A stretch of 33,230 bases of DNA from a virus: positions 1 through 33,230 of the IMG/VR virus record IMGVR_UViG_3300030329_006035; one strand, written 5' to 3'. Positions 26,977 to 33,230 of this stretch are shown here, in pieces (positions within the stretch are counted from its first letter, which is position 1; each line of letters opens with the position of its first letter). A model generated the notes under the pieces. It was given only the letters and a program-made list of their open reading frames with translations, did not search any database and had not been told where the DNA came from. Position numbers and translations under genes: made by a program.

Positions 26977-28248
26977 TTGTCTAAGAAAATCAAGATTTTA
27001 ACACTAAGCGATCACCCGCTTTCTCCCAGTGGTGTTGGAACACAAACAAAGTATATGATCGAAGGGTTGCTGAACACTGGCAATTATCAAGTTAGATCAT
27101 TCGGGGGAGCCATTAAGCACGATGACTACACACCACAGAAATCAGAAGTGCATGGCGACGACTGGATCATATACCCAGTTGATGGCTATGGGAATCAAGA
27201 AAGTATCAGAGCCATTGTAGATCAGTGGAAGCCAGATATTTTATGGTTCATGACTGATCCGCGTTTTTATGCTTGGTTGTGGGACATGGACAATGAAATT
27301 AGAAATAATGTCCCAATGGTGTACTATCATGTTTGGGACAACAGACCATACCCGCACTATAATAAGGGGTTTTACGATTCTAATGACATGATTGCAACTA
27401 TTTCGAAGGTAACTGACGACGTAGTAAAAAATGTAGCTCCGGATGTGGAACGCATATATCTACCACACGCAGTACCTTCAGAGATTTTCAAAAAATTATC
27501 TGAAGAAGAGATTATTCAATATAAGAAAGATACGCTCCCTGCTGTGTCACAAGATAAGTTTATTTTCTTTTGGAATAATAGAAATGCAAAAAGGAAAATG
27601 TCCGGATCGGTACTCTGGTGGTTTCATGAATTTCTACAAGATGTCGGTCACGATAAGGCAATGCTTATCATGCATACCGACCCGAAGGATCCGTACGGCC
27701 AAGATTTGCACGCAATCGTGAACCATTTAGGTCTGACAGACCCAGAGCACCAGAACGTTTTACTTTCAATACAGAAATACCCAACAGAAGTTATGGCTAG
27801 CATTTATAACATAGCTGATTGCACAATTAATATTTCTGACGCTGAAGGCTTTGGCCTAGCTACTCTAGAATCTCTCTCTTGCGGTACCCCAATTATCGTC
27901 AATATGACCGGTGGACTACAAGAACAGGTGACCGACGGAGATAATTGGTTTGGAGTAGGTATACAGCCAGCGAGTCAAGCAATTATCGGATCCCAAGACG
28001 TCCCGTGGATTTACGAAGATAGGGTGTCTAAGGAAGATTTTATTGCTGCTCTCAAAAAGATGTTAAACATGTCTAAAGAAGACAGAGAGCAACTAGGACA
28101 GCTTGGCCGTGCCCATGTTGAAAAAAATTATAGTTTCGAAAAATATGTAAAGTCTTGGGACGTAATTCTTAGAGATCTCCATGAGCGGCTTGGCTCTTGG
28201 GAGACAAGAAAGGGTTATGATCGTTGGACTGTGAAGGAGATAAAATGA
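26977..28248 (+). CDS. GT-B fold glycosyltransferase, GT4-like (423 aa)
   Basis: A TTG start at 26977 is chosen because AAGAGG ends seven bases upstream. The N-terminal Rossmann half starts ILTLSDHPLSPSGVGTQT with the usual glycine motif. The C-terminal half has KFIFFWNNRNAKRKM (sugar-nucleotide phosphate contacts), and DAEGFGLATLESLSCGTPII (the E-x7-E motif). These are hallmarks of family GT4 retaining transferases. The donor and acceptor are unknown. It begins a run of sugar genes and its stop overlaps the next start (ATGA). Confidence 0.88.
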   Translation: MSKKIKILTLSDHPLSPSGVGTQTKYMIEGLLNTGNYQVRSFGGAIKHDDYTPQKSEVHGDDWIIYPVDGYGNQESIRAIVDQWKPDILWFMTDPRFYAWLWDMDNEIRNNVPMVYYHVWDNRPYPHYNKGFYDSNDMIATISKVTDDVVKNVAPDVERIYLPHAVPSEIFKKLSEEEIIQYKKDTLPAVSQDKFIFFWNNRNAKRKMSGSVLWWFHEFLQDVGHDKAMLIMHTDPKDPYGQDLHAIVNHLGLTDPEHQNVLLSIQKYPTEVMASIYNIADCTINISDAEGFGLATLESLSCGTPIIVNMTGGLQEQVTDGDNWFGVGIQPASQAIIGSQDVPWIYEDRVSKEDFIAALKKMLNMSKEDREQLGQLGRAHVEKNYSFEKYVKSWDVILRDLHERLGSWETRKGYDRWTVKEIK

Positions 28249-29489
28249 GAAAGAAAGTTTTATTAAAAGGTCCAGTTCTTAGTCGCTCAGGTTACGGAGA
28301 ACAGGCCAGATTTGCACTTAGATCCCTTAGAAGTAGGGAGGACGAATTCGACATTTTCCTCTTGAATATATCATGGGGAACTACAGGGATAATCACTGAG
28401 AAAACAGAAGAGAAGACTTGGATTGATTTTTTACTGCAAAAAACACGCGCCCATGTTCAGAATGGTGGAACATTCGATATGTCTGTTCAGGTTACCATAC
28501 CTCAAGAATTTGAAAATATCGCTCCCTACAATGTAGGGTATACTGCCGGAGCAGAGACCAATGCAGTATCTCTTGAGTGGATCCAGATGATTAATCAGAT
28601 GTCAAAAATAGTTACCACTTCTGAGCACACGAAGACGTCTTTCACTAATTCTGTGTATACTAGCACGAACAACGAAACGGGTGAAATTGTACAACAGGTG
28701 GCTCCAACAGTGGAGATAGAGCCGGTTAATTACCCAGTAAAAATTATTGAACCAGAGCCGCTCGATATTGATTTTACAACTAATTTCAATTTCTTAGTGG
28801 TTGCACAATGGTGTCCTAGAAAGAACCTTGAAAATACAATCGCTTGGTTTGTGGAAGAATTTAGAGATAATTCAACCGTCGGTCTAGTAGTAAAGACAAA
28901 TCAGGTCAAAAACTCCACCATGGACAAACAATACACAGAGGCGAGACTAAAAGGGTTTCTAGACACTTTGGGTGATCGAAAGTGTAAAATATATTTAATC
29001 CACGGAGATCTTACAGAGGGTGAGATGACAACGCTTTATAATCATAAAAAGATAAAAGCGTTGGTGACCCTCGCTCACGGCGAAGGATACGGCTTACCAG
29101 TATTTGAAGCAGCATATAACGGACTACCGATCATTGCGACCGACTGGAGCGGCTATTTAGACTTCTTAAGCGTGCCAACAAAAAAAGGCAAGCTGGTCAA
29201 GAAGTTTACCCCTGTTAAATACACACTGGGAAAAATACAACCAGAGTCCGTTTATCCCGGGGTGTTGATCCCAGAGTCAGCGTGGGCATATGCTGATAAA
29301 AATTCATTCCGCAAAGGTTTGAATGAGTTTGTTACAGACTATTCGAAGAAAAAGAGAATGGCAACAGCCTTGAAGAAGCATGTGCTTGAGAATTGGTCTG
29401 AAGAAAAAATGTATGATAAATTTCTTAATTCTCTTGGTGTCGAATTAGGGGGCACAACAGAAGATCAAGAAGTTGTGGTTTTTGATTAA
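28245..29489 (+). CDS. Second GT-B glycosyltransferase, GT4-like (414 aa)
   Basis: ATG at 28245 with AAGGAG five bases upstream; the longer frame from 28224 is rejected. It starts KVLLKGPVLSRSGYGEQARF, and has FLVVAQWCPRKNLENTIAW, and HGEGYGLPVFEAAYNGLPII with the E-x7-E motif, again GT4-like. An N-terminal insertion (about 125-165) is Thr/Asn/Glu-rich. It shares the gene order and length of its neighbour but little sequence, so it is an old paralog or unrelated. Overlaps the next gene by one base (TAATG). Confidence 0.85.
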   Translation: MRKKVLLKGPVLSRSGYGEQARFALRSLRSREDEFDIFLLNISWGTTGIITEKTEEKTWIDFLLQKTRAHVQNGGTFDMSVQVTIPQEFENIAPYNVGYTAGAETNAVSLEWIQMINQMSKIVTTSEHTKTSFTNSVYTSTNNETGEIVQQVAPTVEIEPVNYPVKIIEPEPLDIDFTTNFNFLVVAQWCPRKNLENTIAWFVEEFRDNSTVGLVVKTNQVKNSTMDKQYTEARLKGFLDTLGDRKCKIYLIHGDLTEGEMTTLYNHKKIKALVTLAHGEGYGLPVFEAAYNGLPIIATDWSGYLDFLSVPTKKGKLVKKFTPVKYTLGKIQPESVYPGVLIPESAWAYADKNSFRKGLNEFVTDYSKKKRMATALKKHVLENWSEEKMYDKFLNSLGVELGGTTEDQEVVVFD

Positions 29490-31138
29490 TGAAAAAGATA
29501 GTTTGGATAGCAGACTTTTCAATAGACGAGGTAGCCGGTGGCGGCGAATTAGTTGACCACCATCTTGTGTCTTTATTAAAAGAGCGTCTAAGCGACGACC
29601 ACGAAGTTGAGTTTAAGAAATCTAGAGAAGTCACCGTCGACTTTGTAAAACAAAACATAGATTCAGTTTTCGTGGTATCTAATTTTGTTTCTCTAGATCC
29701 TGTGGTCAGAAATTTTATAAAAACAACAAGCTACTTTATTATGGAGCATGATCACAAATACTTGAAAACTAGAGATCCCTCTAGATTCGGTAATTTGATA
29801 GCTCCAAAGAATATAATTATAAATCGTGATTTTTACAAAAAAGCGATTAAAGTGTTTTGTCAAAGTACAAAGCATGGCGAAGTAGTTGAGAAAAATCTTA
29901 AAATAGGCAATATTGTTTCTTTTGGTTCCACTTTTTGGTCCGAAGAGCATATTAAAATTTTAGAGAGTTGTGTCGAACCAGCTTCTTTGGGCAAGGAAAA
30001 GGGCACCGCCGTTATAAAATCAGGGAACAGGATTAAGGGTCAGATAGAGGCCGAAAATTATTGTAGGTCAATGAACGAAAGCTATGACTTAATATCGGAT
30101 CCTGATTATAAATCTTTTATTGAAAAATTATCGAAATATTCAAAGTTAATTTTTTTCCCTCAAGTTTTTGAAACCTTTAGTCGTTTAGCGGTTGAAGCCA
30201 GGATAGTCGGCTGTAAGATGGTGGGCAACCAAAACATAAGCGTGCAATTTGAACCATGGTTTAAGTTGAAAGGAAAAAAATTACTAGAAGAGGTAAAAAC
30301 TAGACAAAGTGCCGCCGAAGATCTTTTCATTGAAGAAATAAAAAATGCTAAAAATAATGCTAAAACTTATGGTGATATGACGGTTATCCTCAACATGTAT
30401 CGCAGACCAGAAAATATGTTGATGCAGATTGAGGCTATTAAAAAACAAACAATTCAACCAAAAGAGATATGGGTTTGGATTAATTCTCATGAAGACAACG
30501 AAGGGTTTGATAAATCAAAACTTGACGTTGATAGGATTTTTGATAATAATCACAATTGGAAATTTTATGGTCGATTTGCGGCTGCTCTTCTTGCGGACAC
30601 CGAATATGTTGTTGTATTTGACGATGACACAATTCCAGGCGAGAGGTGGTTTGAAAATTGTCTAGATACAATGAAAACTCATGAAGGAATGCTTGGTACT
30701 CATGGCTTAACACAAGTCGATGAACATTCTTGGTCTGTTAAACGCTCCGGTTGGCCCAGCAAGAACGAGGAAGTCGAAAGGGTTGATTATGTTGGTCATT
30801 GTTGGTTTTTTAAGAGAGACTGGTTACAGTATTTATGGAAAGAGAAACCACCTACATGGGATAATGGAGAGGATATGCATTTTTCATATGCGATACAAAA
30901 GTATGCCGGCCTACAAACTTATGTACCACCCCACCCAGAAGAGGATCCTAGTTTACATGGTTCCTTACTAGGGTATGAATTAGGTGTAGACAGCAAGGCA
31001 ACCTCAAATAACAACGCTCACAAGACCCACCAAGTGTTCTTTACAGAAAGAGATATGTGTGTCAACTATGCTCTTAAAAATGGTTGGGAAACAGTGTATA
31101 ATGTTAAAATTAAAGGAGAAAAAAATGATTTGGAATGA
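29489..31138 (+). CDS. Two-domain glycosyltransferase: GT-B-like half fused to GT-A (GT2-like)
   Basis: ATG at 29489. Residues about 1-285 resemble a GT-B protein (KKIVWIADFSIDEVAGGGE, IFFPQVFETFSRLAVEARIVG, where the E-x(6)-E region is present as ETFSRLAVEA). Residues about 295-549 form a GT-A domain: TVILNMYRRPENMLMQIEAI, VVFDDDTIPGERWFENCL with a DDD/DxD metal site, and a late DNGEDMHFSYAIQKYAG which fits the ED acid of inverting GT2-like transferases. A fusion of both folds in one chain implies two consecutive sugar additions. The GT-B half lacks a clear UDP-binding loop, so it may be a scaffold. Confidence 0.8.
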   Translation: MKKIVWIADFSIDEVAGGGELVDHHLVSLLKERLSDDHEVEFKKSREVTVDFVKQNIDSVFVVSNFVSLDPVVRNFIKTTSYFIMEHDHKYLKTRDPSRFGNLIAPKNIIINRDFYKKAIKVFCQSTKHGEVVEKNLKIGNIVSFGSTFWSEEHIKILESCVEPASLGKEKGTAVIKSGNRIKGQIEAENYCRSMNESYDLISDPDYKSFIEKLSKYSKLIFFPQVFETFSRLAVEARIVGCKMVGNQNISVQFEPWFKLKGKKLLEEVKTRQSAAEDLFIEEIKNAKNNAKTYGDMTVILNMYRRPENMLMQIEAIKKQTIQPKEIWVWINSHEDNEGFDKSKLDVDRIFDNNHNWKFYGRFAAALLADTEYVVVFDDDTIPGERWFENCLDTMKTHEGMLGTHGLTQVDEHSWSVKRSGWPSKNEEVERVDYVGHCWFFKRDWLQYLWKEKPPTWDNGEDMHFSYAIQKYAGLQTYVPPHPEEDPSLHGSLLGYELGVDSKATSNNNAHKTHQVFFTERDMCVNYALKNGWETVYNVKIKGEKNDLE

Positions 31139-31679
31139 AATAGTATGTTTGGGAGATAGTTTAACATATGGAGCTAGAGACCGTTTCGGACGCTCTTATC
31201 CTGCTGAGTTAGGCAAGTTTCTTTCTGAGGCAACGGGGGAGTTTTATATTTGCCATAACTATGGTATAAATGGTGAGACAAGTTCTGATTTACTCAGAAG
31301 AAGTTGGAATATCTTAAAAGGAAATAAGAGTGCTAAAATTTGTTGTCTGATGATAGGTACCAATGATACTAAAAAGCCAACACCATTGTCAGTATATACT
31401 GATAATCTTCGACAAATTATTAATTCCATAAGAGCAAACGGAATGACACCACTTGTTGCAACGTTACCAGAATTAGAATTTTCTCCATATTATCAAAGAA
31501 ATAGAGAATATATTGAATTATACAATGCGGAAATAATCAGACTTTCAAATGAACTTAATTTTGATGTCTGCAATATGTCTAATATGACAGAACTTTTGAT
31601 CGATGGTGTACATTTTGATAACGAGGGATACACTGAGATTGCGAAAAGGTTTTCTAAAACGATCTTAGGGCTGAAATGA
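31125..31679 (+). CDS. SGNH/GDSL hydrolase (184 aa)
   Basis: ATG at 31125 with AAAGGAG seven bases upstream, overlapping the previous gene by 14 bases. All four SGNH blocks are visible: VCLGDSLTYG with catalytic S12, INGETSSDLL with Gly, MIGTNDTK with Asn, and DGVHFDNEGY with D160 and H163. The family hydrolyses esters and can add or remove acyl groups on glycans. In this operon it probably edits acetyl groups on the phage-made sugar chain. Length is typical of a minimal SGNH domain and no signal peptide is present, so it acts in the cytoplasm. Confidence 0.88.
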   Translation: MIWNEIVCLGDSLTYGARDRFGRSYPAELGKFLSEATGEFYICHNYGINGETSSDLLRRSWNILKGNKSAKICCLMIGTNDTKKPTPLSVYTDNLRQIINSIRANGMTPLVATLPELEFSPYYQRNREYIELYNAEIIRLSNELNFDVCNMSNMTELLIDGVHFDNEGYTEIAKRFSKTILGLK

Positions 31680-32437
31680 GAGTTGGTGTAATTGGCAATA
31701 CACTATTAACTTCGAAGTGTGTGGAACTCATAATATCTGAGGGACACACAATCGATTATGTTTTTGGTTTGCCAAAGGACAAGCTTGAGGGTAAAGCAAA
31801 TAGCTGTCTAGATTTGGAGAGAAAGTGTGGAGAACACAATATCGATTTTATTGATTCCAACAACTGGTATGATATCGTCGATAGAAGCGTGGAAGTAGTT
31901 ATAGAGATGGGAGACTCCAGAATTGTACCTTCTTCTTTTCTTAATAATAACAAGGTTATAGGTAATCACGGCGCATTGTTGCCGTATGTGAAGGGCGGTG
32001 CTTCATTAACTTGGGGAAGAATGTTGGGAAGTGGCGAGTGGGGCGTCTCTATATTTGAACTGACGAATGAATTAGATAATGGAGATATAATTTCAACAAA
32101 AAAGGTTAATTACTCACCCGAGAACACTACGATGGAAGAGTTTGTTGAAATGTGTGATTTGGCAACAGTGGAGTGCTTGAGGGATTATCTACAGGGCAAC
32201 TACACTCCACAAGACAATAAGGAGTGGAGTGTTAAAATCAAGAAGCATACTGACTCCTACGAGGCGACAACTATTTTAGAAAGATGTGTAGAAAATAACA
32301 TTACGGTATATATGCCAACTAGAAATTCTACCGATTCAGGACTGAAAAACAGTTGGCCACAAACATTTAAAAATAACTTTAAAAAAGCCAATAATTCACC
32401 ATATCCAAAATGGTTCAAAGAAGGAGAACAACAATGA
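31676..32437 (+). CDS. Formyltransferase-fold protein, probable sugar N-formyltransferase
   Basis: ATGA overlap with the hydrolase. The sequence begins RVGVIGNTLLTSKCVELI and contains VIGNHGALLPYVKGGASLTWGRM, which matches the N-x-H-x-[SA]-LLP-x-x-x-GG motif of folate-dependent formyltransferases with the catalytic Asn and His. ISTKKVNY is preceded by ELTNELDNGDII (the D-x-G-D-I loop). The length and missing tRNA-binding domain point to a sugar formyltransferase (as in formylated amino sugars) rather than methionyl-tRNA formyltransferase. It would use N10-formyl-tetrahydrofolate. The C-terminal 60 residues are unlike the family. Confidence 0.8.
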   Translation: MRVGVIGNTLLTSKCVELIISEGHTIDYVFGLPKDKLEGKANSCLDLERKCGEHNIDFIDSNNWYDIVDRSVEVVIEMGDSRIVPSSFLNNNKVIGNHGALLPYVKGGASLTWGRMLGSGEWGVSIFELTNELDNGDIISTKKVNYSPENTTMEEFVEMCDLATVECLRDYLQGNYTPQDNKEWSVKIKKHTDSYEATTILERCVENNITVYMPTRNSTDSGLKNSWPQTFKNNFKKANNSPYPKWFKEGEQQ

Positions 32438-33230
32438 TTTTAATCTGTTATGGAACAAGACCGGAATATATCAAAATGGCACCCATGATCGCTGCCTTTG
32501 AGGACTCCGGTATTGACTTTAAAGTCTTGTTTACAGGGCAGCATCTAGACCTTTTGCCAAAACAAGCAACTGAAAGGGTGGATTACACTGCAATCATGGA
32601 TTCCGGCGAAAATCGTTTGGATAGCATTGTCGGAACGGTAATGAATATGTCGGAAGTGTGGGAAGAGAATTACGATTATGTTCTAGTTCAAGGGGATACC
32701 ACTTCTTCGTTTGCTTGCGCCCTAGCAGCATTTCACAGAAATATTCCTGTTGTACATCTCGAAGCTGGCTTGAGAACTTACGATAATCACAATCCATACC
32801 CAGAGGAATTCAACCGTCAAGCTATTTCTCGATTAGCCTCTGTGCACCTTTGTCCCACAAACTATGACGCTCATAATCTAAAAAGCGAGAGTGTGCAGGG
32901 TAACATTTATATTGTTGGTAATACAGTATTAGATAATCTAAGAGCAAAGAACATGCCAATTGGCTGGAGTAACAAGGTTATTATCACAATGCATCGTCGA
33001 GAAAACCATGAGATTATTCCGGAATGGTTTGAACAACTTAACAGAATCGCGAAAGCATTTGATGAACTTGAATTTGTATATTATGCACACCCCAACCCCA
33101 ATGTCCAGAAACATCTTCATTTGTTAGAGAATGTGAAGGTAGAAAAAGCTTTAGATTACGAGGACTTCATTGCTGAAGTTGCAAATTGTAGGTTTCTTAT
33201 AACCGACTCAGGCGGGCTTCAAGAAGAGTC
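32434..33230 (+). CDS. wecB: UDP-N-acetylglucosamine 2-epimerase (partial, cut by window end)
   Basis: ATG at 32434 overlaps the previous stop (ATGA), with AAGGAG six bases upstream. The frame stays open to the right edge (265 codons). The phrases ICYGTRPEYIKMAPMI, LFTGQHLDLL, VLVQGDTTSSFACALAA, VVHLEAGLRTYDNHNPYPEE, NRQAISRLASVHLCPT, NTVLDNL, ITMHRRENH, and FLITDSGGLQEE are the standard WecB/MnaA set, including the active-site acids and the HRRENH motif. It interconverts UDP-GlcNAc and UDP-ManNAc and so feeds ManNAc or derived sugars to the transferases in this operon. About 95 residues are missing at the C-terminus. Confidence 0.92.
   Translation, partial: MILICYGTRPEYIKMAPMIAAFEDSGIDFKVLFTGQHLDLLPKQATERVDYTAIMDSGENRLDSIVGTVMNMSEVWEENYDYVLVQGDTTSSFACALAAFHRNIPVVHLEAGLRTYDNHNPYPEEFNRQAISRLASVHLCPTNYDAHNLKSESVQGNIYIVGNTVLDNLRAKNMPIGWSNKVIITMHRRENHEIIPEWFEQLNRIAKAFDELEFVYYAHPNPNVQKHLHLLENVKVEKALDYEDFIAEVANCRFLITDSGGLQEE

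Noticed and set aside
31676-32437. Methionyl-tRNA formyltransferase
   Set aside because: The tRNA-binding C-terminal domain is missing and the neighbours are sugar enzymes, so a sugar formyltransferase fits better.

Overview
The window looks like part of a large double-stranded DNA phage genome, probably a marine or aquatic tailed phage. It is AT-leaning and tightly packed with short genes that overlap by ATGA or TAATG. It carries three tRNA genes and no rRNA, and has typical phage auxiliary genes: PIN-PhoH ATPase, ClpP-like protease, Cas4-like nuclease, a pyrimidine-dimer-glycosylase-like protein and a Smr domain. No terminase, portal, capsid, tail or DNA polymerase gene is recognisable, so the phage call rests on gene style and content. 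Several exported proteins look like those of Myxococcota/Bdellovibrionota-type (former Deltaproteobacteria) bacteria: a VWA lipoprotein with six MopE-type C-x(4)-D-x(2)-C-[DN] repeats, a C-x(4)-C cysteine-rich membrane protein, and a small signal-peptide protein. A host from those groups is an inference.

Layout. 1-3425 (+): small unknown genes, a CCHC zinc-knuckle protein, a GC-rich gap at 1429-1736 that folds on paper into a multi-branch RNA, two GDLV-type small proteins and two overlapping exported proteins; a strong terminator follows at 3516-3559. 3577-5908 (+): two more GDLV proteins, proteins with a shared MKxTKSQLKQII-type N-terminus, a 33-residue protein with 10 cysteines, and a HAD nucleotidase. 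5905-8580 (+): a cluster of three exported or membrane proteins ending in the 705-residue VWA lipoprotein. 8628-13039 (+): a zincin with an acidic tail, a Lys/Thr/Ala-rich basic protein, a coiled-coil protein, a ligase-nucleotidylyltransferase fusion and an acidic protein; this has the feel of a head/core-protein block but that is not proven.

13042-20857 (-): a block of metabolism and tRNAs: Fis-like regulator, 34-residue membrane peptide, NodU-type carbamoyltransferase, eukaryotic-type phosphomannomutase, tRNA-Arg, tRNA-Asn, mannose-6-phosphate-isomerase-type cupin, HIGH-motif nucleotidyltransferase, tRNA-Thr, DNA-glycosylase-like protein and modular cysteine-rich proteins. Together the enzymes suggest synthesis of an activated, possibly carbamoylated, sugar, or modification of a DNA base. 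20906-22398 (+): Smr, membrane protein, ClpP, zinc-ribbon-like protein, 24-residue membrane peptide. 22393-23166 (-): exported trypsin-like protease. 23251-33230 (+): lipoprotein, PhoH, second zincin, Cas4-like nuclease, then a glycan cluster (three glycosyltransferases, SGNH hydrolase, formyltransferase, UDP-GlcNAc 2-epimerase cut by the window end).

Regulation is readable: at least nine sites have a perfect TTGACA -35 with a good -10 at 17-18 bases, which suggests that the host sigma-70 RNA polymerase transcribes these genes. Several genes of the GDLV family have no Shine-Dalgarno sequence, and two sit 6-7 bases after a -10 box, as expected for leaderless mRNAs. Six micro-ORFs of 24-47 codons, five of them membrane peptides, were found between the larger genes.
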